Part shown: positions 1 through 8,061 of the stretch, in pieces | Numbering within the stretch: the stretch's first letter is position 1 | How the letters are laid out: the number at the start of each line of letters is the position of its first letter | Origin: Granulosicoccus sp963833195 | GTDB lineage: Bacteria; Pseudomonadota; Gammaproteobacteria; Granulosicoccales; Granulosicoccaceae | Direction: 5' to 3' | NCBI GenBank assembly: GCA_963833195.1 | Contig: CAWHXF010000027.1 | Coordinates: forward strand, 2,170,001-2,234,000 | DNA length: 64,000 bases | Notes under the pieces: model-generated | Told to the model about the DNA's origin: nothing | Database searches by the model: none | What the model saw: the letters and a program-made list of their open reading frames with translations, nothing else | Position numbers and translations under genes: made by a program

Positions 1-277
1 CGCCGTGGCGGCCCTTCAACGCGTACTGCAGCGTGCCGTCGGCGAGGTTCACGCTGCGCATGTCGCGCCGCGCCTTCTCCATCGCCTTCTGGATGGCGAG
101 CGGCACCTCGCGCGCCTTGCCGTAGCCGAGGCCCACGCGGCCGTTGCCGTCACCGACCACGGTCAGCGCGGTGAAGCCGAACTGCCGGCCACCCTTCACC
201 ACCTTCGCCACGCGGTTGATGGTGACGAGCTTCTCGATGTAGCCGTCGCTGGACTGGTTGTAGTCGTTCTGGGGCAT
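1..277 (-). CDS. rpsE: 30S ribosomal protein S5 (partial, C-terminus outside window)
   Basis: About 92 N-terminal residues are present, starting MPQNDYNQSSDGYIEKLVTINRV and cut by the left window edge. The stretch VVKGGRQFGFTALTVVGDGN followed by VGLGYGKAREVP is the S5 double-stranded RNA-binding fold. S5 sits at the mRNA entry side of the 30S subunit and takes part in decoding fidelity. It follows rplR after a 33-nt gap in the usual spc-operon order (rplF, rplR, rpsE). Start chosen at the ATG that gives the usual S5 N-terminus. Confidence 0.95.
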   Translation of the reverse strand, partial: MPQNDYNQSSDGYIEKLVTINRVAKVVKGGRQFGFTALTVVGDGNGRVGLGYGKAREVPLAIQKAMEKARRDMRSVNLADGTLQYALKGRHG

Positions 278-310
278 TCGCTGGAATCCTGGGAGTCGTC
301 GAAGGCGGGC

Positions 311-673
311 TTAGAAGCGCAGGCCGCCTTCGCGGGCCGCGTCGGCGAGCGCCTTCACGCGCCCGTGGTACTTGAAGCCCGAGCGATCGAAGGCGACGGC
401 CTCGATGCCGGCCGCCTTCGCCTTCTCGGCGATGACCGTGCCGATGCGCGTGGCCGCGGAGACGTTGCCGCCACCGGAGAGCTCCGCGCGCAGGTCCTTG
501 GACACCGACGAGGCGGACGCCAGCACGCGCGAGCCGTCGGCGTCGATGATCTGCGCGTAGATGTGGCGCGGCGTGCGGTGCACGGCCAGACGCGGCACGG
601 CGAGCTGCTTGATCTTGGCGCGGGTGCGCTTCGAGCGGCGCAGGCGCGTGGTCTTCTTGTCGGAGCTGCTCAC
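311..673 (-). CDS. rplR: 50S ribosomal protein L18
   Basis: 120 residues, normal length for bacterial L18. The basic N-terminus (RLRRSKRTRAKIKQL) and the block AVHRTPRHIYAQIIDADGS are family hallmarks, and the end GLRF closely matches the usual GLxF tail. L18 binds 5S rRNA in the central protuberance with L5. Its ATG overlaps the rplF stop by 4 nt (ATGA), which suggests translational coupling inside the spc operon. Confidence 0.97.
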   Translation of the reverse strand: MSSSDKKTTRLRRSKRTRAKIKQLAVPRLAVHRTPRHIYAQIIDADGSRVLASASSVSKDLRAELSGGGNVSAATRIGTVIAEKAKAAGIEAVAFDRSGFKYHGRVKALADAAREGGLRF

Positions 674-1203
674 TTCTTCTTCGCTTCCTTCATGACGACG
701 TGCTCGCCGGCATAGCGCACGCCCTTGCCCTTGTAGGGCTCCGGCGGCCGGTAGGCACGGATGTCGGCGGCCACCTGGCCGACGACCTGCTTGTCCACGC
801 CCGAGACGACGACTTCGGTCTGCGTGGGCGTGGCGACGGTGACGCCCGCGGGGACTTCGTGCACGACCGGATGCGAGAACCCCAGCGTGAGGTTCAGCTT
901 CTGGCCCTGCGCCTGCGCGCGGTAGCCGACGCCGCGCAGCTCGAGCTTCTTCTCGAACCCCGTGGCGACGCCGGTGACGAGATTCGCCACGAGCGAGCGC
1001 ATGGTGCCCGCCAGCGCCACGGCCTGCTGGTCCTGATTCTTCGTGACCACGCCGAGCGCCGCGTCGTCGCGGTTCAGCGTGATCGCCTCCGGCAGCACGA
1101 GCTCGCGCTGCCCCTTCGGGCCCTTGGCGCGGACGGTCTGGCCGTCGATCGTGACCTCGACGCCCTTGGGCACCTCGATCGGCTGTTTGGCGACGCGTGA
1201 CAT
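670..1203 (-). CDS. rplF: 50S ribosomal protein L6
   Basis: 177 residues, the standard length. The start MSRVAKQPIEVPKGVEVTID and the C-terminal block YRPPEPYKGKGVRY are diagnostic. L6 lies near the sarcin-ricin loop and the L7/L12 stalk base. It lies between rpsH and rplR; the stop overlaps the rplR start. Confidence 0.97.
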   Translation of the reverse strand: MSRVAKQPIEVPKGVEVTIDGQTVRAKGPKGQRELVLPEAITLNRDDAALGVVTKNQDQQAVALAGTMRSLVANLVTGVATGFEKKLELRGVGYRAQAQGQKLNLTLGFSHPVVHEVPAGVTVATPTQTEVVVSGVDKQVVGQVAADIRAYRPPEPYKGKGVRYAGEHVVMKEAKKK

Positions 1204-1231
1204 GTTGCGTTGGTTTCCGTTCGGTGGTGCG

Positions 1232-1627
1232 TCAGCTGACGGTGCAGAGCAGCTCGCCGCCGTGGCCTTCGGCCGCGGCGCGCGTGCCGGTCATGACGCC
1301 GTGCGACGTGGAGACGATCGAGATGCCGAGCCCGCCGAGCACGAGCGGCATGCCGTCGCGCGCGACGTAGCTGCGCAGGCCCGGGCGGCTGACGCGCTTG
1401 ATCTTCTCGATGACGGGCTTGCCGTCGAAGTACTTCAGCGTGACGGTCAGGGTCGGCTTGCCCTCGACCTCGCCCGTCGTGTGCGACTGGATGTAGCCCT
1501 CGTCGCGCAGGACGTCCGCGATGCTGGACTTCACCTTGGATGCCGGCATGGAGACGGACACCTTCTTCGCCTGCTGACCGTTCCTGATGCGGGTCAGCAT
1601 GTCGGCGATGGGATCGGACATGCTCAT
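1232..1627 (-). CDS. rpsH: 30S ribosomal protein S8
   Basis: 131 residues from the chosen ATG (MSMSDPIADMLTRIRNGQ). A longer frame opens at 1672 but would add a non-family leader and overlap rpsN, so it was rejected; an ATG at 1621 is an alternative giving MSDPIADML. The core GLRSYVARDGMPLVLGGLGISIVSTSHGVMT is typical S8. S8 binds helix 21 of 16S rRNA early in assembly and in E. coli is the feedback repressor of the spc operon. Its C-terminus (GGELLCTVS) differs slightly from the usual GGEVLCYVW. Confidence 0.95.
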   Translation of the reverse strand: MSMSDPIADMLTRIRNGQQAKKVSVSMPASKVKSSIADVLRDEGYIQSHTTGEVEGKPTLTVTLKYFDGKPVIEKIKRVSRPGLRSYVARDGMPLVLGGLGISIVSTSHGVMTGTRAAAEGHGGELLCTVS

Positions 1628-1637
1628 GACGCGGCCC

Positions 1638-1943
1638 TCACCAGCTCGCCTTGACGAGACCGGGCACGTCACCGCGCATGGCGGCCTCCCGCAGCTTGTT
1701 GCGGCTCAGGCCGAACTTGCGGTAGTAGCCGTGCGGACGGCCCGTGATGCGGCAGCGGTTGCGCTGACGCGCCGGGGAGCTGTCGCGCGGGAGCTTCTGC
1801 AGCGCCGTGACGGCACGCATCTTCTCCTCGAACCCGACCTCCTCGTCCGAGATGGTCGCCTTGAGCTCCTCGCGCTTCGAGCGGTGCCGCTTGACGAGCT
1901 TGGTGCGCTTGGTCTCGCGCGCGATCATCGATTTCTTGGCCAT
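1638..1943 (-). CDS. rpsN: 30S ribosomal protein S14 (zinc-free form)
   Basis: 101 residues, the long C-minus form. It lacks the CxxC pairs of zinc-binding S14 and has a single Cys in NRCRITGRPHGYYRKFGLSR. S14 is in the 30S head. It lies 10 nt upstream of rpsH. The long zinc-independent form is the one usual in proteobacteria. Confidence 0.97.
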   Translation of the reverse strand: MAKKSMIARETKRTKLVKRHRSKREELKATISDEEVGFEEKMRAVTALQKLPRDSSPARQRNRCRITGRPHGYYRKFGLSRNKLREAAMRGDVPGLVKASW

Positions 1944-1952
1944 GGTCTGGTG

Positions 1953-2492
1953 CTACTGCCGGAACGGAAAGTTGAACTTCTTCAGGAGCGAGCGAGCCTC
2001 GTCGTCGGTCTTGGCGGACGTCGTGATGGTGATGTCCATCCCACGCATCGCGTCGATCTTGTCGTAGTCGATCTCGGGGAAGATGATCTGCTCCTTGACC
2101 CCGAGGCTGTAGTTGCCGCGGCCGTCGAAGCTCCGCGCCGAGATGCCGCGGAAGTCGCGCACGCGCGGCAGCGAGATGGCCACCAGGCGGTCCAGGAACT
2201 CGTACATGCGCTCGCGGCGCAGCGTGACCTTCGCGCCGATGGGGTAGCCGTCGCGGATCTTGAAGCCCGCGATGGACTTCCTGGCCACGGTCACGACGGG
2301 CTTCTGCCCACCGATGGCCGTCATGTCGGCCACGGCGTTCTCGAGCACCTTCTTGTCGCCCACCGCCTCGCCGAGGCCCATGTTGAGCGTGATCTTCTCG
2401 ATGCGCGGCACTTCCATCACGCTCTTGTACCCGTGCTCCTCCATCATCGCGGGGACGATGGTGTCGCGGTACTGTGCCTTCAGCCTTGCCAT
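1953..2492 (-). CDS. rplE: 50S ribosomal protein L5
   Basis: 179 residues, standard length. It carries EKITLNMGLGEAVGDKKVLENA and PVVTVARKSIAGFKIRDG, both characteristic. L5 binds 5S rRNA and contacts the P-site tRNA through the central protuberance. The gap to rplX is only 2 nt, so coupled translation is likely. Confidence 0.97.
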   Translation of the reverse strand: MARLKAQYRDTIVPAMMEEHGYKSVMEVPRIEKITLNMGLGEAVGDKKVLENAVADMTAIGGQKPVVTVARKSIAGFKIRDGYPIGAKVTLRRERMYEFLDRLVAISLPRVRDFRGISARSFDGRGNYSLGVKEQIIFPEIDYDKIDAMRGMDITITTSAKTDDEARSLLKKFNFPFRQ

Positions 2493-2494
2493 GA

Positions 2495-2809
2495 TCAGAC
2501 GTCCACGCTCGAGGAATCGCCACGGAAGAAGCGCTCCTTCTTCCCGGCATCGTTCGTGCGGAAGCCCACGCGTCCGCCCTTGCCCGCCGCCGCGTTGAAG
2601 AGCGCGACGTTGGAGATGTGTACCGAGGCCTCCTGCTCGCGGATGCCGCCCGGGTCCCCGGCCTGCGGGTTGCCCTTGACGTGCTTCTTGACGAGGTTGA
2701 TCCCGTCGACCACGACGCGGTCGCCGCGCACGGCCTCCACCTTGCCGCGACGGCCCCGGTCCTTGCCGACGAGCACGATGACGTCGTCGCCCTGCTTGAT
2801 GCGTTGCAT
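2495..2809 (-). CDS. rplX: 50S ribosomal protein L24
   Basis: 104 residues from the ATG giving MQRIKQGDDVIVLVGKDRGR, which is the KOW motif near the N-terminus. The frame is open further upstream, but that part is read through rplN and shows no L24 similarity. L24 nucleates folding of the 5' domain of 23S rRNA. It lies 26 nt after rplN. Confidence 0.95.
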   Translation of the reverse strand: MQRIKQGDDVIVLVGKDRGRRGKVEAVRGDRVVVDGINLVKKHVKGNPQAGDPGGIREQEASVHISNVALFNAAAGKGGRVGFRTNDAGKKERFFRGDSSSVDV

Positions 2810-2835
2810 TGCCTTGATTCTCTCCAGCTCGCCCG

Positions 2836-3204
2836 TCAGAGCACTTCGGGTGCGAGCGAGACGATCTTCATGAAGCGCTCCGAACGGAGCTCGCGCGTGA
2901 CCGGCCCGAAGATGCGCGTGCCCACGGGCTCGAGCTTCGCGTTCAGCACCACGGCCGCGTTCGTGTCGAAGCGGATCGCCGAGCCGTCGCCGCGGCGGAT
3001 GGCCTTGGCGGTGCGCACGACGACGGCGTTGTACACCTCGCCCTTCTTGACCTTGCCGCGCGGAATGGCGTCCTTGACGGACACCTTGATGACGTCGCCC
3101 ACGCGCGCGTAGCGCCGGTGCGAGCCGCCGAGCACCTTGATGCACTGCACCCGTCGCGCGCCGCTGTTGTCCGCCACGTTCAGGACGGTCTGCATCTGGA
3201 TCAT
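2836..3204 (-). CDS. rplN: 50S ribosomal protein L14
   Basis: 122 residues with the conserved start MIQMQTVLNVADNSGARRVQCIKVLGG. L14 forms part of inter-subunit bridge B5/B8 and is the docking site of the silencing factor RsfS. It is the first gene of the spc part, 84 nt after rpsQ. No separate promoter was recognised in that gap. Confidence 0.97.
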   Translation of the reverse strand: MIQMQTVLNVADNSGARRVQCIKVLGGSHRRYARVGDVIKVSVKDAIPRGKVKKGEVYNAVVVRTAKAIRRGDGSAIRFDTNAAVVLNAKLEPVGTRIFGPVTRELRSERFMKIVSLAPEVL

Positions 3205-3288
3205 GGGGGGTCTACTGCTCGGTCTGGCGTGGCGGGGTCAGGAGGTTTCGGACGTGCGGGTCGTGCGGCACTGCGGCGAGCGACGCAC

Positions 3289-3585
3289 TCAGTCGCGCGC
3301 CTGGACGAGCACCTTGTCGAGCGTCCAGGACTTGGTCTTGGAGATCGGGCGGCACTCGCGGATCTGCACGGTGTCGCCGACCTTGAGCTCGTCCGCCGCG
3401 TCGTGCACGTGGTACTTCTTGCTGCGCCGGATGTACTTGCCGTAGATCGGGTGCTTCACGCGCCGCTCGACCTGCACCGTGGCGGTCTGCTGCATGGCCG
3501 TGCTGGTCACGCGACCCGTCTCGGTACGTCCGCGCGACGCGGTGTCCGAAGCGGGGGCGTCCGCGGTGGGGGTGTCGTCGCTCAT
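3289..3585 (-). CDS. rpsQ: 30S ribosomal protein S17
   Basis: 98 residues, about 10-15 longer than usual because of a Thr/Ala/Asp-rich N-terminal extension of about 20 residues before RTETGRVTS. The block VERRVKHPIYGKYIRRSKKYHVHD and the end RECRPISKTKSWTL are unmistakable. The usual SDKMDKTVTV segment reads STAMQQTATV, losing two charged residues. S17 binds 16S helices 7 and 11. The ATG overlaps the rpmC stop by 4 nt. Confidence 0.95.
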   Translation of the reverse strand: MSDDTPTADAPASDTASRGRTETGRVTSTAMQQTATVQVERRVKHPIYGKYIRRSKKYHVHDAADELKVGDTVQIRECRPISKTKSWTLDKVLVQARD

Positions 3586-3812
3586 ACGTTGCTCGCGGCC
3601 GGGGCACTCGCCCGCTTCTTCTCGTTCATGAGGGTCTTGATGCGCGCGATGTCCCGGCGCACCCGCTTGAAGTCGTGCGGCTTCACGTCCTGGCCGGAGC
3701 CACGCTGCATGCGCAGCGCGAAGCCCTCGCGGTACAGGCTCGTGAGCTCGGTGGCGAGCGCCGCGTCGTCCTTGCCGCGCAGCTCCTCGGTTCGCTTCTT
3801 CGCGGCGCTCAT
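3582..3812 (-). CDS. rpmC: 50S ribosomal protein L29
   Basis: 76 residues from the ATG at 3812 (MSAAKKRTEELRGKDDAAL), a little longer than the usual 63-65 because of an Ala/Ser tail. The helix-turn-helix core ELRGKD...VRRDIARIKTLMNEK is typical. L29 is near the exit tunnel and helps form the binding site for SRP and trigger factor. It overlaps rplP upstream and rpsQ downstream by 4 nt each. Confidence 0.95.
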   Translation of the reverse strand: MSAAKKRTEELRGKDDAALATELTSLYREGFALRMQRGSGQDVKPHDFKRVRRDIARIKTLMNEKKRASAPAASNV

Positions 3813-4222
3813 GCCGCCGTCCTCGTGACGAAGGCCGTGCGCAGCGGCAGCTTGGCCGCGGCGAGCGCGAACGCCTCGCGCGCGATCTCCTCGGTCACGC
3901 CTTCCATCTCGTAGAGCATCTTGCCGGGCTGGATCTTGGCCACCCAGTACTCGACGTTGCCCTTGCCCTTGCCCATGCGTACCTCGATCGGCTTCTTGGT
4001 CACGGGCGTGTCGGGGAAGATCCGGATCCAGATCTTGCCGCCACGCTTGATGTGACGCGTCATCGCCCGCCGCGCACTCTCGATCTGGCGCGCGGTGAGC
4101 CGGCCACGGTCGGTGGACTTCAGGCCGTACTCGCCGAAGCTCACGCGGTTGCCGTTCTGCGCCAGACCCCGGTTGCGACCGGTGTGCTGCTTGCGGAACT
4201 TGGTTCGTTTGGGTTGGAGCAT
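3809..4222 (-). CDS. rplP: 50S ribosomal protein L16
   Basis: 137 residues with the standard start MLQPKRTKFRKQHTGRNRG and the block GGKIWIRIFPDTPVTKKPIEVRMGKGKG. L16 is needed for late 50S assembly and lines the A-site tRNA path. It comes after rpsC with a 48-nt gap and is translationally coupled to rpmC. Confidence 0.97.
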   Translation of the reverse strand: MLQPKRTKFRKQHTGRNRGLAQNGNRVSFGEYGLKSTDRGRLTARQIESARRAMTRHIKRGGKIWIRIFPDTPVTKKPIEVRMGKGKGNVEYWVAKIQPGKMLYEMEGVTEEIAREAFALAAAKLPLRTAFVTRTAA

Positions 4223-4270
4223 CGTTGTTCAAGGCCTCGTGTCGGGCCGTAGCCCCCCTTCTTTACGTGT

Positions 4271-4954
4271 CTACTTGTTCTGACCGGCGGGCACGCTCTT
4301 GGCGCGCTTGTCCTCGAGATCGAACACCTCGCCGTGGCAGATCCACACCTTGATGCCGATGACCCCGTAGGTGGTCTTCGCCTCCGCCAGGCCGTAGTCG
4401 ATGTCCGCGCGCAACGTGTGCAGCGGCACGCGGCCGTCGTGGTACCACTCGCGCCGCGCGATCTCGGCGCCGTTCAGACGACCGGACACGGCGATCTTCA
4501 CGCCCTGCGCGCCCAGGCGCATCGTGTTCGTCAGCACGCGCTTCATGGCGCGGCGGAACATGACGCGGCGCTCGAGCTGCTGCGCGACGCCCTCGGCGAC
4601 GAGCTGCGCGTCGAGCTCGGGCTTGCGGATCTCGGCGATGTTGATCTTCACGTTGTTGATGTTCACGCCCACCATCGGCGCGATCTTCCTGCGCAGGCGC
4701 TCGACGTCCTCGCCCTTCTTGCCGATCACGATGCCCGGCCGCGCCGAGTGGATCGTGATGATGATGCTCTTGGCCGGGCGCTGGATCTGGATGCGCGACA
4801 CCGACGCGTGCGACAACTGCTTCTTCAGGAATTTCCTGATGGCGATGTCGTCGTTCAGGTAGTCGGCGTAGTCCTCGGTACTCGCGTACCAGGTGCTGTT
4901 CCAGTCCTGGCTGATGCCCAGGCGGATGCCGATCGGATGGACTTTCTGACCCAT
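4271..4954 (-). CDS. rpsC: 30S ribosomal protein S3
   Basis: 227 residues, near the usual 230. It starts MGQKVHPIGIRLGISQDWNS and has a type II KH domain with the GKKG loop in IVIGKKGEDVERLRRKI (about residues 77-93). S3 forms the mRNA entry tunnel and contributes to ribosomal helicase activity. Gap to rplV is 18 nt. Confidence 0.97.
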   Translation of the reverse strand: MGQKVHPIGIRLGISQDWNSTWYASTEDYADYLNDDIAIRKFLKKQLSHASVSRIQIQRPAKSIIITIHSARPGIVIGKKGEDVERLRRKIAPMVGVNINNVKINIAEIRKPELDAQLVAEGVAQQLERRVMFRRAMKRVLTNTMRLGAQGVKIAVSGRLNGAEIARREWYHDGRVPLHTLRADIDYGLAEAKTTYGVIGIKVWICHGEVFDLEDKRAKSVPAGQNK

Positions 4955-4972
4955 GTAGCTCGTTTTCCCCGA

Positions 4973-5302
4973 TCAGTCCGAGACGGTGACCGTGATGTGG
5001 CTGGTGCGTTTCAGGATGCGGTTGGCCCGCCCCTTGGCGCGTGCGCGCAGCCGCTTCATCGTCGGCCCCTCGTTCACTTCCACCGCCGAGACGCGAAGCT
5101 CGTCGATGTCGGCGCCCTCGTTGTGCTCGGCGTTCGCGATGGCGGAGTCGACGAGCTTCTTCATGAGCCCGCCGGCCTTCTTCTCGCTGAAGGTCAAGAG
5201 CTCTATGGCCCGCTCGACGGGCAGTCCGCGAATCTGGTCGGCGACCAGCCGCGCCTTCTGCGGGCTGATGCGCGCCATCTTCAGCGTGGATCGGGTTTCC
5301 AT
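4973..5302 (-). CDS. rplV: 50S ribosomal protein L22
   Basis: 109 residues from the ATG at 5302 (METRSTLKMARISPQKARLV). Longer readings run through rpsS and were rejected. The region EVNEGPTMKRLRARAKGRANRI is the tunnel-lining beta-hairpin that in other species is a site of macrolide-resistance changes. Start is 2 nt after the rpsS stop. Confidence 0.95.
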   Translation of the reverse strand: METRSTLKMARISPQKARLVADQIRGLPVERAIELLTFSEKKAGGLMKKLVDSAIANAEHNEGADIDELRVSAVEVNEGPTMKRLRARAKGRANRILKRTSHITVTVSD

Positions 5303-5304
5303 GC

Positions 5305-5577
5305 TCACCTCGATTTCTTGTCGGCGACGTGACCCTTGTACGTCCGGGTCGCCGCGAACTCGCCGAGCTTGTGCCCGACCATGTTCTCGGAGATCAGCAC
5401 AGGGATGTGTACCCGCCCGTTGTGCACCGCGATGGTCAGGCCGACCATGTCGGGCAGGATCATCGAACGGCGCGACCAGGTGCGGATGGGTCGCTTGCTG
5501 TTGGCCGCGCGCGCCTCGTCCACCTTCTTCTCGAGGTGGTGGTCGACGAACGGGCCCTTCTTGAGTGAACGCGGCAT
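5305..5577 (-). CDS. rpsS: 30S ribosomal protein S19
   Basis: 90 residues with MPRSLKKGPFVDHHLEKKV and the core WSRRSMILPDMVGLTIAVHNG. S19 is in the 30S head, contacts S13 and bridges to 23S rRNA. It is 15 nt after rplB and 2 nt before rplV. Confidence 0.97.
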   Translation of the reverse strand: MPRSLKKGPFVDHHLEKKVDEARAANSKRPIRTWSRRSMILPDMVGLTIAVHNGRVHIPVLISENMVGHKLGEFAATRTYKGHVADKKSR

Positions 5578-5592
5578 CGGCGTGTGATCCCC

Positions 5593-6423
5593 CTACTTCT
5601 TGCGTGCGCGGCGACGCACGATCAGGTGATCGGTGCGCTTGTTCGAGCGGGTCTTGTGACCCTTCGTCGGGATGCCCGTCGGGCTGACCGGGTGCCGGCC
5701 GCCCGAGGTACGGCCCTCGCCGCCGCCGTGCGGGTGATCGACCGGGTTCATGGCCACGCCGCGCACCGTCGGGCGCACGCCGCGCCAGCGCATGGCGCCC
5801 GCCTTGCCGAGCTTCTGCAGCGCGTGCTCGCCGTTGCCGACCTCGCCCATCGTGGCGCGGCACTCGGTGGGCACGCGGCGCGTCTCGCCGGAGCGCAGCC
5901 GCAGCGTGGCGTAGCGGCCCTCGCGCGCGACGAGCTGCACGGCGGCGCCGGCGCTGCGCGCCATCTGCGCGCCGCGACCGGGCTTCATCTCCACGCAGTG
6001 GATGGTGGACCCGACCGGGATGTTCGACAGCGGCAGGCAGTTGCCGGCACGGATCGGCGCCTCGCGACCGCTCATGAGCTTGTCGCCGGCCACGACGCCC
6101 TTGGGGGCGATCATGTAGCGGCGCTCGCCGTCGGCGTACTTCAGCAGGCAGATGTTGGCGGTGCGGTTCGGGTCGTACTCCACGCGCTCGACGATGGCGG
6201 GGATGCCGTCCTTGTCGCGCCGGAAGTCGACGATGCGGTAGCGCTGCTTCGCGCCGCCGCCCACGTGACGCGTGGTGATGCGCCCCTTGTTGTTGCGCCC
6301 GCCGGACTTGCCGAGCTTCTCGACGAGGGGCTCGTACGGCCCTTCCTTCGAGAGCTCGCGCTTGTCGACGCGGACCTGGAAGCGTTTGCCCGGCGACGTC
6401 GGCCGGGCCTTGAGCAATGCCAT
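5593..6423 (-). CDS. rplB: 50S ribosomal protein L2
   Basis: 276 residues, standard. The conserved peptidyl-transferase-proximal loop MNPVDHPHGGGEGRTSGGRH is present with the functionally important His in the DHPHGG segment. L2 binds domain IV of 23S rRNA and is needed for subunit association. It follows rplW by 5 nt. Confidence 0.98.
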   Translation of the reverse strand: MALLKARPTSPGKRFQVRVDKRELSKEGPYEPLVEKLGKSGGRNNKGRITTRHVGGGAKQRYRIVDFRRDKDGIPAIVERVEYDPNRTANICLLKYADGERRYMIAPKGVVAGDKLMSGREAPIRAGNCLPLSNIPVGSTIHCVEMKPGRGAQMARSAGAAVQLVAREGRYATLRLRSGETRRVPTECRATMGEVGNGEHALQKLGKAGAMRWRGVRPTVRGVAMNPVDHPHGGGEGRTSGGRHPVSPTGIPTKGHKTRSNKRTDHLIVRRRARKK

Positions 6424-6428
6424 CGGAA

Positions 6429-6749
6429 TCAGTTCCCGGCCGGGGTGTTCGAGAGCGGGTTCGTGAAGTCGAGGTCCTGACCCTCGGCCAGCCGCACGAC
6501 GGCCTTCTTCCAGTCGGAGCGGCGGCCCTGCGCCTGGCCGAACTTCTTGGCCTTGCCGCGCACGTTCGCGATCTGCACGCTGCGCACGCGCACGCCGAAC
6601 AGGCGCTCGACCGCGCGGCGCACCTCGAGCTTCGAGGCATCGGTGGTCACGCGGAACGTGTGCCGATCGGACAGCTCGGCGTTCACCGCGGACTTCTCGC
6701 TGATGTGGGGCGCGAGCAGGACGCCGTACAAGCGGGCTTCGTTCATCAT
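6429..6749 (-). CDS. rplW: 50S ribosomal protein L23
   Basis: 106 residues from the first of two consecutive ATG codons (MMNEARLYGVLLAPHISEKS). The ATG at 6749 overlaps the rplD stop in an ATGA arrangement; the ATG at 6746 is the alternative. L23 is at the exit tunnel mouth and is the docking point for trigger factor. Typical features are HISEKS and VERLFGVRVRSVQIANVRGK. Confidence 0.95.
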   Translation of the reverse strand: MMNEARLYGVLLAPHISEKSAVNAELSDRHTFRVTTDASKLEVRRAVERLFGVRVRSVQIANVRGKAKKFGQAQGRRSDWKKAVVRLAEGQDLDFTNPLSNTPAGN

Positions 6750-7348
6750 GCGAGACGCTCCTCGAGCTTGCGCAGCGCGGCGGTCGTGACGACCACCCTG
6801 GGGTGGCGCAGCAGGCTGACGGGGTCGACGCCGTCGACGTCGCTCACCTGCACGCCCACGAGGTTCCTGGACGCGAGCCACAGCGACTCGGCCACCTCGT
6901 CGAGCAGCAGCAGCGCTCGATCGACGCCGAGCTCGGCGAGCTTCGCCTTCATCACGCGCGTCTTGGCCTCGGACACGTCCAGGGACTCGACGATGATCAG
7001 CCGGTCGTCGGCCGCCAGGCGCGACAGGATCGAGCGCATGGCCGCGCGGTACATCTTCTTGTTGACCTTCTGGCCGTAATCGCGCGGCTTGGCGGCGAAC
7101 GTCACGCCGCCGCCCGCGAAGATGGGGCTGCGGATGGTGCCCGCGCGCGCGCGGCCGGTGCCTTTCTGGCGCCACGGCTTCGCGCCGCCGCCGCGCACCT
7201 CGGCACGCGTCTTCTGCGCCTTGGTGCCCTGGCGACCGCCCGCGAGATACGCGGTCACGATCTGGTGGACGAGGCCCTCGTTCCACTCGGCGCCGAAGAC
7301 GCTGTCGTTCAGCGACACCGAGTCGCCGTTCCGGGTACGGACATCCAT
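6746..7348 (-). CDS. rplD: 50S ribosomal protein L4
   Basis: 200 residues. The tunnel-constriction loop is clear: GGGAKPWRQKGTGRARAGTI followed by SPIFAGGG. In E. coli, L4 represses its own S10 operon by acting on the leader upstream of rpsJ. Here rpsJ lies about 15 kb away in the str operon, so classical L4 control of this gene set cannot act through the same leader. It overlaps rplC by one base and rplW by 4 nt. Confidence 0.97.
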   Translation of the reverse strand: MDVRTRNGDSVSLNDSVFGAEWNEGLVHQIVTAYLAGGRQGTKAQKTRAEVRGGGAKPWRQKGTGRARAGTIRSPIFAGGGVTFAAKPRDYGQKVNKKMYRAAMRSILSRLAADDRLIIVESLDVSEAKTRVMKAKLAELGVDRALLLLDEVAESLWLASRNLVGVQVSDVDGVDPVSLLRHPRVVVTTAALRKLEERLA

Positions 7349-8061
7349 CAGACGGAAGCTCCGGCCGCGCGCGCGGCCGCCTGCGAGACGGCGGCCCCGA
7401 GCGGGCCCTTGACGGCGTGCTTGACGATGACGTCGCCGCCCACGGCGCCCGGTACCGGCCCGCGGATCAGCAGCAGGTTGCGGTCACCGTCGACGCGCAC
7501 GACGACGAGGTTCTGGGTGGTGGTGCGAGCCGCGCCCATGTGCCCGGCCATCTTCTTGCCCTTGAACACGCGGCCCGGGGTCTGGTTCTGACCGATCGAA
7601 CCCGGTGCGCGGTGCGACAGCGAGTTGCCGTGCGTGGCGTCCTGCATGGCGAAGTTCCAGCGCTTGACGCCGCCCGCGAAGCCCTTGCCGATGCTGGTGC
7701 CCGTGACGTCGACCTTCTGGCCGGCCTCGAACATCTCGACGCCGTAGTCGCCGCCGACCGCGAGGCCCGCCACGTCGACGCCGCCGACGTTGTCGGCCTC
7801 GCCCTCCAGGCGGAATTCCCACAGGCCCCGACCGGCATCGACGCCGACCTTGGCGAAGTGCCCGGCCTCGGGCTTGGGCACGCGGCTGGACTTCCTCTCG
7901 CCCGCCGTGACCTGGACGGCCTCGTAGCCATCGACCTCGCCCGTGCGTCGGGCGGTCACTCGATTGCGACCGACCTCGACGACCGTGACGGGCGTGGATC
8001 GCCCGCCGTCGTCGAAGACGCGCGTCATGCCGACCTTGCGGCCAACCACACCTAGAGCCAT
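7348..8061 (-). CDS. rplC: 50S ribosomal protein L3
   Basis: 237 residues from the ATG at 8061 (MALGVVGRKVGMTRVFDDGG), which matches the family N-terminus; the frame extends to 8106 but adds non-family residues. The region MAGHMGAARTT and the loop before it are typical L3. L3 initiates 50S assembly. Normally rpsJ precedes it directly; here it is the first gene of the cluster and its upstream neighbour is a divergent nucleosidase-like gene. It must therefore be transcribed from its own promoter or by distant read-through. Confidence 0.96.
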   Translation of the reverse strand: MALGVVGRKVGMTRVFDDGGRSTPVTVVEVGRNRVTARRTGEVDGYEAVQVTAGERKSSRVPKPEAGHFAKVGVDAGRGLWEFRLEGEADNVGGVDVAGLAVGGDYGVEMFEAGQKVDVTGTSIGKGFAGGVKRWNFAMQDATHGNSLSHRAPGSIGQNQTPGRVFKGKKMAGHMGAARTTTQNLVVVRVDGDRNLLLIRGPVPGAVGGDVIVKHAVKGPLGAAVSQAAARAAGASV